A stretch of 64,000 nt of DNA from Odiellus spinosus (Eukaryota > Arthropoda > Arachnida > Opiliones > Phalangiidae). The stretch spans positions 3,400,001 through 3,464,000 of the forward strand of contig OY987233.1 in the NCBI GenBank assembly GCA_963920705.1. The letters run 5' to 3'. Position numbers and translations under genes: made by a program. The notes below the pieces were generated by a model. The model did not search any database, was not told the origin of the DNA, and worked only from the letters and a program-made list of their open reading frames with translations. Within the stretch, counting starts at the first letter, position 1. Every line of letters begins with the position of its first letter. Positions 11,957 to 24,228 of the stretch are shown piece by piece.

Positions 11957-12563
11957 CAACTTCTGACTTAACGTTGCCAAAGAAAACTCAAGGTAATCTG
12001 ATTTTTAGAAAAACCAGTTGAGATTTTCTGAACGCTGCCAGTTCATATTGTAATATTTCGGCCTAGCTTCCGGCCTGACTTCCGGTTTTGACTCAAACGA
12101 GTAGAACCAGATGGTCTGCATGAGGTCAGAGTTAAGTTGTCTGGCTTTCCCTTTATTATCCTAAAAAAAAAACGTAGGAATGGTTTTTAAACGAATAAAA
12201 CAGGCAGTCTTGTTACGAACAAAGATCAACCCAATGTCTTTTACACGGATTTTAGACGGTTGAGAATAGTCCCTGAGTATAATTTGTCCATGGCGCTAGT
12301 AACCTAAAGCTAGAACTCACGTTCATTCCTGGCAGGTAAGCGAAAAACGTCTTTATAACGGTGGTGAAAAAACGCGGGAAAAAAAGCCCAAAAACTAGTC
12401 GCGCTCAATTGAGAAAGAAGATATCTTGATTCTCTTTTCTTTTTCGCTTTGAAAACTTTATTTGGGAGGAGATGAAATAAGTCTCGACACGATTTTTTTT
12501 AGCGTTGGGTTTATGCTTGAAATTAGTTTTGGCTTCGTAATTCATCTGAAGATTTAGTTGAGT

Positions 12564-12954
12564 CAAAAGTCCATCACTTTATTCCATAAAAGTAAATAAC
12601 GGCCGGTAGCTTAATACTATCAGCAAAGGTCCGGGTAAATGTATACCGGAAGATTCTGATTCGAGACACTCTAGCGGCCGCAGACGACGTGTAATAGTGA
12701 ACGGAAGAAGCGACACTCCGCGGAGAAATTCCGCCGAGTTGGGAGGGAAGACAATATAGACAAGCGCGGCTCACCTAAATTCCTTCCCTCTCTCCTGACT
12801 CAAAATATCGAGGAAGAGTCCAAATTACTCGAGCCAGACAGGGGTGATGATTTTTTTTGTCTATTTTTAAGTGACAGGGTATGACATATACCTGGACCTT
12901 TGCTGATAGTATTAAGCTACGGAGCGTTGTTTACTTGTAAGTGATAGACTTTTG
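12564..12954. mobile_element. Family C MITE, 7-bp duplication
   Basis: Reference description of family C: about 390 bp, inverted ends of about 70 bp starting CAAAAGTCTATCACTTTATT and containing CGCCCCGTAGCTTAATACTA, with a GC-rich middle (TGCGGCCGCTAGAGTGTCTC). This copy is flanked by GTTGAGT at 12,557-12,563 and 12,955-12,961. Other copies: 15,355; 17,104; 23,334; 27,114; 29,329; 39,006; 47,498; 57,099; 58,838. No transposase. Confidence 0.95.
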
Positions 12955-13534
12955 GTTGAGTCTTTGTGGTGAAAAGAGGGGTTGTTCTATGGGAGCATAA
13001 TGAAATTAAGAGTAAAACCAACGTCACAGCCTCGCGAAATTTGTGTTTCAATATCTGAAGTTTAAATTCTTGAGCTAGATGTTAACCCCACGACAAAATA
13101 ATGCAAAGTTTAATTCAGTGTAAAAAATATTTCACGTTTCCCATGAAAAAATCATAAACGATTTTTAACGTGAAATTATTCAATCGTAAACTGGATGTGT
13201 TCCCATTTTTATTTGCCGATCAGTAAATTCATTCTTTTGAGAAATCATCCAACCACACATCATTCCTTCCTCTTTCTGAATTTCGATCTGACCTGGAAAT
13301 ATACTTCCTTTTCTTCTACAGAGAAAAACTATTCTTGAACTAAATTCTTTCAAAATTGTTTCACTAAACATTAAAATTCTTTCTCGAGTTGACAGCTCGC
13401 TCAATGCTAAGCTTAATTTTAATTTAATTTAGTTCTTTATCTGAAGATAGAGGGACCCTAGATTTGCGCATAATTCCAACTCGAGATGGTATTGACTATA
13501 TCATAAGTAACATTAAATACAAATAAGTATGACA

Positions 13535-13842
13535 ATCAAAATATATAATTCTTTTCCGTCTGTCTGTTTGTCCGTAGGAAACGCTAAAATGTAGTGGCAA
13601 AGTTAGATGGACAATGTTAAAATTCATAGTTCTTATTTCAAAACACGCGACAAGTTTTTATTTCAAAACATTCGGCGAAACTCCCCGCGTGTTTTTGAAA
13701 TAAAGACGCCTTGCTTTTTGAAATAAGAACCCAAACTGAGTTTGCAATGAAGTTTAACACTTTGCGTGTACATTTTCGCGTTCCCCGCGGACAGACTTAT
13801 CAGACAGACGTACCGAAATAATTATATATTTTGATCAAACAA
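13535..13842. mobile_element. Palindromic element, family R
   Basis: Ends ATCAAAATATATAATTCTTT and AATTATATATTTTGAT are inverted, as are CCGTCTGTCTG and CAGACAGACG. Inside, TTATTTCAAAACACGCG pairs with CGCGTGTTTTTGAAATAA. A fragment with CCGACAGACAGTCAGACAG is at 26,118-26,165. Target duplication not resolved. Confidence 0.7.
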
Positions 13843-14249
13843 GTTCCCTTCCCCTCCAATTTCTCAGTATGAAAATTCTAACTGGTCCATAGTCTGACAT
13901 AGATATACCAAACACTGAAACAGTCCTTCATTCCAGTTCCTTTTTTGTCTCCAGGGCAAAGAAATGTAGGTCATAAGTACTTCGATATTTCAATTCGCGC
14001 GAAGTATAGTGTTGCTTCAATCTCTAGAAAATTGAATATAGAATATTCGGCATAATTTGGGTTTTAACGTTGTGAAATTTCTGCCTGGTTCTGACCATAA
14101 GGTAAAAAGGGATACTTAGATATTCGGAAAATAAGAATAAAGATGTTTCAAGAGTTTCACGGAGTTTTTCTACTTCTATTCCACATTGATTTAACAACCA
14201 CGTAGGAAGTTAAAGCTCTTTGATTTATTTATTTCTATCATAGACTAAA

Positions 14250-14547
14250 GCTACGGTCACACTAGCATTTCTTGATCGGTTTGAAACGGTAAAATCAAAC
14301 CGATATTCATATCGGCAGGAATCGCTTTAAGCGTCTCGCGTTCTCACTTAATCTTTATAAATCGATTTATCGTAGCTTCATATATCGGTTGTTGAAACCG
14401 AATCGGTATGAAACTGGTCCTCGAAGCGGTTTCGAGAAATCGAATCAAATCAATTCGAGAAAAGACGGTTTCATGTTCACACGACCCTAGCGAAACGTTT
14501 TGAAACGGTTTACATCGATTCCAAGGCCTAGTATGAACGCGGCTTTA
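14250..14547 (+). mobile_element. Family E element, near full length
   Basis: Reference copy of family E: about 298 bp, starting AAGCTACGGTCACACTAGCA and ending CCTAGTATGAACGCGGCTTT. The two ends are diverged inverted repeats (GCTACGGTCACACTAG against GCCGCGTTCATACTAG), both followed by an AATCGATTT block. The interior has TTTATAAATCGATTTATCG and GGTTGTTGAAACCGAATCGG. No coding capacity. Confidence 0.88.
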
Positions 14548-14664
14548 GAAAGGGTTTAACCATGGACACGTGACCTGCACCTATCTCCGCCTTCCACCGT
14601 AGTTTGTAGGATTTTTTTAACCAGTTAGGGATCTTGGTGGGGCTTCTAGCGGTCATCAAATCAA

Positions 14665-14905
14665 TTCAGGGTTGCAACGGGTCAAGAAAAAGTCAGGGAA
14701 TTTGAAAATGAACCAAAAAAGTCAGGGAAAACTCAGAATTTTAAGATATTTTAAAAAGTCAGGGAATTTAAAGATCTTTCAAGAAGCCAGGAAATTACAA
14801 TCATTATCCGCGGAAATGGTCAGGGAAAATCGTTGGAAAAGGTCAGGGAAAAACCTGGAAAAGTCAGGGAATTTGAATCTGAAATAACTGTGACAACCCT
14901 GCAAT
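14665..14905 (+). repeat. Dispersed repeat, family L, copy 2
   Basis: Bounded by CAGGGTTGCAACGGGTCA and GTGACAACCCTGCAA, which are inverted (GGGTTGC/ACAACCC). Contains GAAGCCAGGAAATTACAATC and GGAAAAGTCAGGGAATTTGA, both shared with 63,280-63,515. The 71-codon open frame is repeat translation. Confidence 0.8.
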
Positions 14906-15354
14906 TATCGTAGCTGCGCAGGCTCGTTAACGGTAGAGACGGTGAGAAGGAAGAGCGTACAACCGAAACTACTAATACCGCCTCTATCGGCAATAACAGT
15001 CACTAATGACGTAGGGAGAACGTCACGTGTCCAGGGTGAAACTTTTTCTTATTCTATGGTTTTATAGAAATAAAATCAACATAGTTTTGTTCGTATTGCA
15101 AAGTCAAGATTTAGTAAAACAGAATAAGGAAGATCATGAAAGAGGGTAGGGTTATCGCGTGGTTGGACAAAATAGTAAAACAAAATATTTATTTTTTCTC
15201 TACTCTCTTGAGGAGAGACTTGAAAAAAAAATAAATAAAAATAAGTAGAAGAGGCTCTAGAGGAAAAACTAAGAAAATACCAAAATCGATCTTTGAGAGT
15301 CTTCTTCTTGTACTAACTTTTTTATTTTGCTTCCTATTTTCATTTTGGTACCAC

Positions 15355-15739
15355 CAAAAGTCTATCACTTTATTCTATAAAAGTAAACAACGCCCCGTAG
15401 CTTAATACTATCAGCAAAAGGTCCAGTTTTACGTCATAGCCCATCACTTAAAAATAGCCAAAAAAGTCATCACCCCTGTCTGAATCGAGTGATTTGGATA
15501 TTTTGAGTCCGGAGAGAGAGACGCAATTTAGGCGGGCCGGGCTTGGCTATATTGTCTTCCCTCCCAACTCCGGTATTTCTCCGCAGAGTGTCGCTTCCTC
15601 CGTTCACTATTTACACGGCGACTGCGGCCGCTAGAGTGTCTCGAATCAGAATCTGCCGGTACATTTACCCGGAACTTTGCTGATTGTATTAAGCTACGTG
15701 GCGCTGTTTTCTTTTACGGAATGAAGTGATAGACTTTTG
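15355..15739. mobile_element. Family C MITE
   Basis: Both ends complete (CAAAAGTCTATC..GATAGACTTTTG). Flanking bases do not show a clean duplication. Confidence 0.93.
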
Positions 15740-16171
15740 ACTTTAGATAAAAATATTCATCTTTCTTACCATGGTTTCGGCGCCCAGATCAACCTGTAAA
15801 CCTATAAAACAGCTTTTGTTCCATTATTTAACCAATGCCCCTAGCAAAACTGTCGAATTATAGAATTTAGTTTAAAAATAGGTTATAATTAAATCAGTTC
15901 TTTATAGAGAAGTTTTTATTTCGCGGTACCAAAGCTTCGTGACCTAAAAAAAATCTTAAAAGTTCTTTTAGTTCAAATAGTATTTCTTCGACTTTTAAGG
16001 AATATAAAATTGGGTCAGCCGCCTTAAGGTCTAGACTGATTCCTCCATCGGGTTAATTTTAAGATGTTTAGTTTTAAAAGTTTTAATATTCATTTTACTC
16101 CTTGTTTATTACAAGACTTTTATCGTTTTATAAGTTTAACAATCTGAGAGTTGCTCAAAACCAGAAGCCGA

Positions 16172-16724
16172 TTAAAGGGAGAATGTAACCTTACAACAAG
16201 TGATTTTTATCGATTCCTTATCGTTTAAATTACAAACAAATATTAAACTAGAAATAAATTTAAAACTTACCCGAAAAATAGGCTTATACCCTCTTCAGAC
16301 GAGGCGTAATTAGCCGTGGTTTAATCAGATTTAACCGAGGCTTTTTCAGTTCAATAAACCTCGGTTAATTTTGAATAAACCATGGTTAAATCTGATTAAA
16401 CCGGCTAGTTACGCCTCGTCTGAAAAGGTATTAGCTGGATTCATGGAGATCACCTGATTTCCTCGCGTAGGGCTAATGACCAATCAAATGTTATTGGAAA
16501 GCTCGTGGAGATTTCTCTTTAACGACTGGCCTTATAGCTCATTGGTCGCTAGCTCTTAGGGTGATCTCCATGAATCCAGCTAAGCCTATTTTTCGGCTAA
16601 GTTTTAAATTTATTTCTAGTTTAATATTTATTAGCAATTTTGTTTTACTTTTGTATTAGGCCTATTTAAACGATAAGGAATCGATAAAAAATCACTCGTA
16701 TTTAGGGTTGAATTCTCTCTTTAA
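16172..16724. mobile_element. Family A MITE with nested hairpin
   Basis: Reference description of family A: palindromic element, usually about 370-420 bp, between TTAA sites, ends AGGGAGAATGCAACCTAA, followed by TTTAAATAGGCCTAATCC, then AAATTTAAAACTTACCCG and AATAGGCTTAGCTGGATTC, mirrored on the right. TTAA here at 16,172-16,175 and 16,721-16,724. The left terminal bases read AGGGAGAATGTAACCTTAC. A 144-bp insertion at 16,287-16,430 adds length. No transposase gene. Confidence 0.95.
16287..16430. mobile_element. Nested hairpin with TTA duplication (PIF/Harbinger-like)
   Basis: Sits in AATAGGCTTAGCTGG of family A. Ends TACCCTCTTCAGACGAGGCG and, on the reverse strand, TACCTTTTCAGACGAGGCG. TTA is duplicated at 16,284-16,286 and 16,431-16,433. 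A 3-bp TWA duplication is typical of PIF/Harbinger elements (family knowledge); the superfamily is inferred. The interior pairs GGTTTAATCAGATTTAACC with its inverse. Confidence 0.85.
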
Positions 16725-17103
16725 GAATGGAATACGGTACGAAAAACGCTGAGATAACAGCACCACATACCATATTAACCTCTGTACGTTCTTGCGTCAT
16801 AAATGGGTTCTTGTTAAAATCCATACAGGAATAAAAAATCCTTTTGTTTAGACAACGACGCGTCCCGGAACCATTTCGGCCGGTCCAGTACGATTTGGGT
16901 CGTTCCGTAATCAAGATGGCCTTATACAAAAGATATATCTTATATGATTGGAGATGCTGGGAAAGCTGGGTCAGCCGGGAATACTATTTATAGGATATTA
17001 CATTAACGCGCAGAGAAAAGGTTAGAGAGAAAGAGAGTGAGAGAGAGTTAAGGCTCGTTCAGACTGCATCTAGGAGTATTAACAATGGACAATTATCTAA
17101 GCA

Positions 17104-17446
17104 TATTTCATAAAAGTAAACAACGCCCCGTAGATTAATACTATCAGCAAAGGTCCGGGTAAATATACCGACAGATTCTGCAGGATTCGAGACACTCTAG
17201 CGGCCGCAGTCTCCGTGTAAATAGTGAACGGAGGAAGCGACACGCTGCGGAGAAATACAGGAGTTGTGAGGGAAGACAATATAGACAAGCGCGGCCCGCC
17301 TAAATTCCGTCCCTCTCTCCAGACTCATAATATCGAGGAAGAGTTCAAACCACTTGATTTGCTATGACGTAAAATTGGTTATTTGTTGATAATATTAAGC
17401 TATGGGGCGTTGTTTACTTTTTATGGAATAAAGTGATAGACTTTTG
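17104..17446. mobile_element. Family C MITE, left end lost
   Basis: Starts at ATTTCATAAAAGTAAACAAC without the CAAAAGTC terminus; the right end is complete to GATAGACTTTTG. Preceded by a GAGAGA-rich run at about 17,015-17,048. Confidence 0.9.
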
Positions 17447-17451
17447 ATCTT

Positions 17452-17605
17452 AGTGATAAAAATGAATAACAAAACCTGGCTTTAATAATCGTCCTAACGG
17501 AAAATAACTCGGTAAAAGTATGAACTATTTCTGCTACGTCTACACTGTTTGCCGTTAGAGTACGCTTATTAACACCAGGTTTGTTTATTCATCTTTATCG
17601 AAATA
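17452..17605. mobile_element. Palindromic element next to family C
   Basis: GATAAAAATGAATAACAAAACCTGG at the left is mirrored by CCAGGTTTGTTTATTCATCTTTATC at the right (written here in parts of the palindrome), with CTAACGG and CCGTTAG inside. Seen once. Target duplication not determined. Confidence 0.6.
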
Positions 17606-19426
17606 ACCTACGTGAACGTAATATTTCCGTATAGTCTGAACGCGACTTTTTGTCGAGGAGCTACGGGGAATGTTACAATGTTATTGAATAAGAGGATAGA
17701 AGGAAATGGTGTCCAAGGTCGCTCGCCCAATCCCGATAAAACGGCGTCGTTAGTTGAGCACGGTTTCCGACTTTTCGTCTGTACCTATAACCATTCTCTT
17801 TAGTATTTTAAACGCGTGTTATATAAGAAGTATATGTACATATTGTGTTCGTATATGTATGTTGTTTACGCAAAGTCCAAGCACCCACATTATACATAGG
17901 AGAAACAAAGAGTTTGCAAAGACTGTAGGCAGCTTAGATTAATAAGGAAGCTTAAAGGGAAAGGCAACCCAACTTTAAAAGTACTTCCATTGGAAAGAGC
18001 ATGCTTAAAAACCTACAAATCAAGACACATTATAGTGATTTAAGTCTTGGTTAATTTATAAATATCATTTTAAAACCGAAATTTACGTTCCTAGAAGAAC
18101 GCCATATTTGCTTCCCGGCATTTCGAGTTTTAAAAATAAGGATCCGCTTCAATGATTGGCCTTTAAGTCACCCAATAAAGATTCGCGAAACGAAGGCCAT
18201 TCGAGTCGGCTGCAGTCGGATCGTCGGTTCGTAACTTCGTAAGAAGACCCGTAATTTTGTGATTTCTAACTTTCTACGAAAACATGCCTAATTGCTTAAT
18301 TAATGAATGCAGTTTAGTTCTTACCTTCTAATTCTTCAAATCAACTTAAGACTCGGTTAATACCTAGTACTGACTACTACTAGCTCAGCTGGCCGACCGA
18401 CCTTCGGGTTAGTGTTCGCGCGCGGGATCCTTCGGAAGTAGCCTATGTTTCGGCCCGGCATATCTTATTTGACTCTAAAGAAATTGAGCGCGCTTATACC
18501 CACATATATTTTCAGCTAGAGTCAAGTGACTTTAGGTGAGAAATAAACCAATCGGCGAAGCCGATCCTCAGCAGGCATCGAAAGGGTATGAAAAAACTAA
18601 AATGGCGTTCACTAGAGATCACTTTTTGCTTAAAATAAACGTAAATATCTTAATATCTACTAACTATTAAATTTTTTGCGATATGATATTAGTCGTTTTA
18701 ATATACGCTCTATAATTTAAGACACACTTTTTTTTATCCCGGTCTGTACCTTTAACCTTCCTGGATAAATTACTCCCTTAAAATAATGCACGTGAGCAAC
18801 AACTGTAGAAGATTGGTTTATTATTGAACCCATGGGGTTAAGTGTACCTTAAACGCTCAATTTATTGCGCAAAATAAATGGTTGTCCAAAATCGATAATC
18901 ATAACATCGCTAAGCCTTGGCAAATTAAATTTAGGCTTAGTTTCGGCTACTTGTTTAGCCGTTAACCAATGGCAAATGTCTTGAGAATCTTGGACACCTT
19001 TTAAGGGGTGGTATATTTTTACTTCTCCGGTATTTAATATTAGCAATCGCTCGCCTTTCAGTAGGTAACCTCTGTACGGAATTACTATATAGGGTTAGGG
19101 AAGTACGGGTCGCCGGAGCTGACCGATTATTTTCGCCGGAAGCGAGCGGATATCGTGAGACCGTTTCTAAATGACCATATTGACCCTGGGCAATAAAGTC
19201 GGTTCCCCCACTATCGCGTGGACGCATTCTTTTCACTACCCCCCACCCACTACACTATTATTAGTGCATTTAACACCCTCATACCGCAGTGCCGTTTCCC
19301 CTAGCTGACATTATACTGACCTAGTACCGGTATCTTCGTTCTATGGCTAAAAAGTGACCATTTTGGCCTAGCAAGTTATCCCTTAAAGGGACTAAGAAAC
19401 CTATTTTCAAAATGACTGTCACTGAT
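17606..19426. other. 1.8 kb without recognised features
   Basis: Contains a possible element edge at 17,953 (TTAAAGGGAAAGGCAACC) and two overlapping minus-strand open frames at 18,849-19,236 whose products match nothing I know. No gene can be supported. Confidence 0.4.
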
Positions 19427-19765
19427 ATTTCATGAATTCCAAATGGAAATTGAGTATCATTTTCGTAAAGATCGTTAAAAAACGATTCTAAATATATATA
19501 CATATGTCATAGAACAAAATTACCGCGACAGTAAAAATACAAATTTTATAATCGCCATTTTAGAAATTTTTAAAAATTAAAATTCACATCAATATTACGT
19601 CATCACTATGGTCCCGTGATTTCGCTATTATCATATAGAGCCTACAGTTGATTCTCGGACGTTCTGACACCGGTGATAAGGTTGCTTTCGCGCGGTCTTT
19701 TTCGTAAAAGTACTTAATCCAGAAAAATAACGTCATATATCGGAAGAAAACGAAGGAATCTGTAC
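19427..19765 (-). repeat. Family I copy, minus orientation
   Basis: Contains GTAAAGATCGTTAAAAAACG, GCGACAGTAAAAATAC, TACGTCATCACTATGG and CTACAGTTGATTCTC in the reverse order to copy 1. Confidence 0.7.
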
Positions 19766-20277
19766 AAAAATCACTTGTTAGGTTGCATTCTCCCTTTAAA
19801 TGGAAAGGTACGCTTACCATAAATACACATTCAAAATTAATCGCTATAAATGAAGTTTAATCGTCTCTTTTGAAGGTTTTAGACATGCTCCGTCTGATCG
19901 TATAATACAAAACCCTTAAATAGTTAGCCAATGATAAAATCCAACTCATTCTGTCCTTAATATATGAATTATGGATTAAAATAGATAAATGGACAAAAAA
20001 AAAAACGATAGTATTTCATCAAAGACAATTCCTCCCTAAAAATAAATAATAGTATCTGAAATGATGACGCAAATGGAAAGGCCGATAGCGTGCTTATCGT
20101 ATCATTGCAGAGCCAATTGATGATTTATTCTCTGGGTTCGATTTCGGGGCCCAACCCAAAACCTTACTCTTGTGATACCATTGCTCGAATACAACAAAAG
20201 AAATGAAATTAAAGGGGGACTAGACTAGACTGACATATCCAGTACTTTAAATCGATTTGGACTGTTAAAATACACCT

Positions 20278-20725
20278 TAAATGGAAACTTGGAGCTAAAA
20301 ATGGATCAGCTTTTTATTTTATTTTCAGAATCACCGGATGCCAAAAAACGTATTCCAGAATTTTTAAATCAATTTTTAGACACCGTTTTGGTAAAATTTC
20401 TATAAAAGTAATTATAAATTCGGACCAATCATATTATTTCAGCCTTCAACATTGCTTGTAATGTCTTGTCTTAACATTAAAAGAATAGGCCGGCGTTTCA
20501 TACGTAATATGTTAAGACATTACAAGCGCTGTTGAAGGCTGAAATAATATGATTGGTCCGAATTTATATTTACTTTTATTCAAATACCAAACTCTAGGAA
20601 TTAATTTAAACACCAGAAACGTGTCTAAAAATTGATTTAAAAATACTGGAATACGTTTTTTGGCATCCGGTGATTCCGAAAATTAATTCAAAAGCTGTAC
20701 ATTTTTAGCTCAAATTTCCTTTTAA
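20278..20725. mobile_element. Family D MITE, complete palindrome
   Basis: Reference copy of family D. TTAA at 20,278-20,281 and 20,722-20,725. Ends resemble AGGGAAACTTGGAGCTAAAA (here the left reads ATGGAAACTTGGAGC). Arms carry ATAATATGATTGGTCCGAAT and ATTACAAGCGCTGTTGAAGG. The centre has GGCCGGCGTTTCATACG. Non-coding. Confidence 0.9.
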
Positions 20726-20759
20726 AAAAATATCAAGGATTTAAAAAGTATTCCAAAAT

Positions 20760-21000
20760 CAAGCATCTGAATAAATTTCATATAAACCTATTGAAATGGG
20801 GTCTAAAAATACCTATACAAAATTTCACTCAACAACATTCTACTGTTTTCTCGTAAAGTTGATTTGAAATAAACTTTTTTTAAGAGAAATGGAATTTCCA
20901 TATAAGGGGATTGGTTAATTTTGGCGCAATTTATAATTCCCGCCAAAATTGTAGATATCTTTCGAGAAAAGCGCGAAGAAGAAGCCGGAAACCGTGTTTT
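20760..21000 (-). repeat. Family O copy, minus orientation
   Basis: Reverse complement blocks of family O: CAAAATTTCACTCAACAA, TTTCTCGTAAAG and TTTCGAGAAAAGCGCGAA. Partial. Confidence 0.5.
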
Positions 21001-21875
21001 GTACGCATTTTTTCGAAATGTCTGACCCCATAAGCTAGAAATAACGGTATTAAGACAATCAAAGCCGAAGCTAAAGAAAAATCCATAATGGTATTGAACT
21101 ATTTGGCGAGATAGTTTTGGGGAAATCTAAGCGACGAACATGGAAACCCGATGAAAAAAAATCTACTTAAAATAAATAGGTCGAAGGAAAAATCTTAGCT
21201 TCCAAAAAAAAAGTTAGGCCTAGCTAGAATCGAGTCACCATACAGGCGGACTAAGGTCTGTATAAGATATATATATCGATAATAAGCCATTAGGAAAGCG
21301 CGGACCCCTGACAAACTATCCAGTCCACGAATGTAAAGGCTTATCTGGCGCGTACCTCTCAGGAATCTTAAACGGGCCTTGGAGAGCCGAGGCTTAGCGT
21401 CGTCAGCCCTGTCAAGTTAGCCTGTTTCTAGAATCTCTCAGCCCCTTCCTAAACACTTTCTTCTTCAAGCTTGAGAGGAACCAATCGATGGTTGGTGGGG
21501 CGAGCCGGGTGACGTCATCGTGGGAAAAGATGGCGCGAAAATAAGGAAAGTAATAAGGCCAAGAAGGAAGAGAGCTTGTAGGGGGAGAAGGTATAGTGTT
21601 TCTTGAGAAGCGGGTTATCGCGAACTATGTATTAAGGTTAGGGCTAAAATTATATACGAGATATTAAAGGGAAAGCGAAACCAAATACCAATTGAGAAAT
21701 TTGTAATTTAGTTCTCGGAATATTCATAAAATTATTTCTAATTGAATAGTTGGTATTATGAGATTTCACTTCTTCGTAACATTGGAAAAAAGCAACATAT
21801 ATAAAAACAGGTTCTATTAAACGTCTATTTTTCTTAAATAACTCCATAACGGTTTAAAACTTGAATATTATTATT
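21001..21875. other. No gene seen
   Basis: Mixed composition with a (TA)n run at about 21,267. Short open frames only. Confidence 0.4.
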
Positions 21876-22690
21876 TTACACCGACAGTAAAAATACATAT
21901 TTTTATAATTTTCGAAATTTTTAAAATAAAAATTCCCCCCAATTTTACGGTATATTCTCTTTCGACCGAATTCCCATATGAACGAAATCCCATTCGGCCG
22001 AATAGCTGCAATTTCTAGCCCATTGGGCTGGGAAAAAGGTTTCTTCCCATTCGACCGAATGGGCTAATAAATTCAAAAATTTAATTCAATCGAATAGAAG
22101 CATACGCATAATTATATATGTAATACGTTGAATGGAACTTTTGTTAAGCTAGGTTCTTCATACTTAAACGGTAGTAAAAAAAAGTACAATAATGCAGTTT
22201 TAAATATTTATTTGAAAGGTTAGGTTAGGTTAGGTTATACCTTGGAAATACCCCAAAAATTTCAAAAACCGCCAAAGGCGGGTTTTTCGGTCGAATGGGA
22301 TTGGGTTCGGTCGAATGGGAATTCGGTCGAAAGGACCCAAAGCAATTTTACGTCATCAGTATGGTCGGGTGATTTCGCTATTGTATATAGCCTAAAGTTG
22401 ATTTTCACGCGTTCTGGCACCAGTGATAAGGTCGCTTTCGCGCGGTATTTTTCGTAAAAGTACTTAATCCAGATTAAGTCAACTACCTTTCGTACGAAAA
22501 TTAAAATGAATTACGTTCCATAAATAAACCATGTCATATATCGAAATAAAAATGACCCATATTCTTTGACATTTTAATTTTAAAGTTTCTTTCGAACGCC
22601 TCAACCCAGAGGTATAAAATTTGGAATATGGTCTTTTAATAATATGATAAAACTAAAAATATAATCTATTGGTATTCGAAAATATGGTGA
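21876..22690 (-). repeat. Family I copy interrupted by foldback element J1
   Basis: The I blocks (CGACAGTAAAAATACATAT, then TTCGCTATTGTATATAGCC and GTAAAAGTACTTAATCCAGA) are separated by J1. The site corresponds to CAATNTTACGTCATCAC in other copies of I. Confidence 0.8.
21950..22342. mobile_element. Foldback element J1 with GGTTA core, 10-bp duplication
   Basis: Inverted arms CTTTCGACCGAATTCCCAT and ATGGGAATTCGGTCGAAAG with repeated CGGTCGAATGGG motifs. A perfect 10-bp duplication CAATTTTACG lies at 21,940-21,949 and 22,343-22,352; uninterrupted family I copies show the single site. The core holds four GGTTA pentamers at 22,218-22,237. Arms of short repeats plus a 9-10 bp duplication are reminiscent of MULE-related foldback elements (inference). 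Confidence 0.88.
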
Positions 22691-22970
22691 GAATCTCTCT
22701 TTAAGAAAATGCTTCATTTATCTTTCAACGCATTAAACAAAACGTGTCGAAAATACGTGATTAAAAACACTGACTTATATACGAAGCCTTTTCTTGTTTT
22801 CGTTTCGATTTGCTAATTAAAGAAGCGACAATTATTCTTTAAAAACTTTCTCGTTAAAATCAAAAACGTGCTTAAGCTAGAATTCGGGTTAGTTTGCAGT
22901 AAAAACGCGACTTGTTATGGAAATTTACGAATTCAAACTATTAAAGACCCTATCTGCTCTGGCTAACTAT

Positions 22971-23230
22971 TTAAAGGGAGAATGCAACCTAATAACAAGT
23001 GATTTTTGTATCGATTACTTGATGTTTAAATAGGCCTAATCCAACAGCAAAATCACAAACAAATATTAAACTAGAAATAAATTTAAAACTTACCCGGAAA
23101 ATAGGCTTAGCGGGATACAAGGAGATCACCTGAATTGCCTACGTGTAAGGTCTAGCGACCAATGAGCAAAGGCCCGTCGTTCACGTGAGATCTCCACGAG
23201 ACTTCGATTGGTCGCTATACCTTTTTCGCT
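22971..23230. mobile_element. Family A, left half
   Basis: TTAA at 22,971-22,974 and a complete left end. The copy runs to GATTGGTCGCTATACC near the hairpin centre and then stops; the right arm is absent. Confidence 0.88.
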
Positions 23231-23333
23231 TTTGTTGAATTCTGTTTTTTAACTGAAGGTACTGAAAAGAAATCGACTAAGAGATAAAATTTAGCATTGA
23301 AATAATGGTAAAAATCATACTTATATCTATAAC

Positions 23334-23722
23334 CAAAAGTCTATCCCTTTATACCGTAAAAATAAACAACGCCCCGTAGCTTACTCTATCAGTAAAGGTC
23401 CAGTTTTACGTCATAGCCCAATACTTAAAAATAGACAAAAAAGTCATCACCCCTCTCTGGTTCGAGTGATTTGGACTCTTCCTCGATATTTTGAGTCAGG
23501 AGAGAGGGACGGAATTTAGGCGGGCCGCGCTTAGCTATATTGTCTTCATTCCCAACTCCGGAATTTCTCCGCAGAGTGTCACTTCCTCCGTTCACTATTT
23601 ACACGTGACGACTGCGGCCGAATCCTGCAGAATCTGCCGGTACATTTCCCCGGACCTTTGCTGATAGTATTAAGCTACGGGGCGTTGCTTACTTTTATGG
23701 AGTATAAAGTGATAGACTTTTG
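23334..23722. mobile_element. Family C MITE, near-perfect 7-bp duplication
   Basis: Flanks CTATAAC (23,327-23,333) and CTATTAC (23,723-23,729) differ at one base. Confidence 0.93.
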
Positions 23723-24228
23723 CTATTACGTAACTTATGTCGCGTCTGATTTGATTCCATTTTGATATTTCACCATGGTTGAAGCTATAACCTTCTTAAC
23801 ACGAGAGTAAACAAATCTTCGAGATAACTGGGAGCAAGCTTAGCTTTGGTACGTGCTTTCAAATCAAGGTTGAATTGACGTTAGTTTTATCGATCGTGTT
23901 GAAAGACGTAGGGCCCGCGTTTGGAACTACGTAACCTAAATCCCAAATAGAACTCGTGCAAAATTTCCGCGATAAATTGTGGTTCATTTCATTATTTTCT
24001 ATATAAAGTTTATTTCCGAGATCCGTTAGTTCCGTTAATCACAAAGCGAGGACTATTTAATGGTTTGTTCTGAGGTTAACCAATATGTCTTGCTAGAAAT
24101 ATTTTTAATTATATTTCGTTTATTTTTAAAGGGATACTATAGACTATCTGGAAACAAGTTATTTTTAATGTTTATACACATAAAACATACCTAAAAACAT
24201 GATCAAAGTAGTAATTCGTGGTTACCTT
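23723..24228. other. No gene seen
   Basis: AT-rich sequence, nothing recognised. Confidence 0.4.

Noticed and set aside
15355-15739. 7-bp duplication for every family C copy
   Set aside because: Copies at 15,355, 29,329, 47,498 and 57,099 do not have matching 7-bp flanks, so only the copies at 12,564, 58,838 and (one mismatch) 23,334 are used as evidence.
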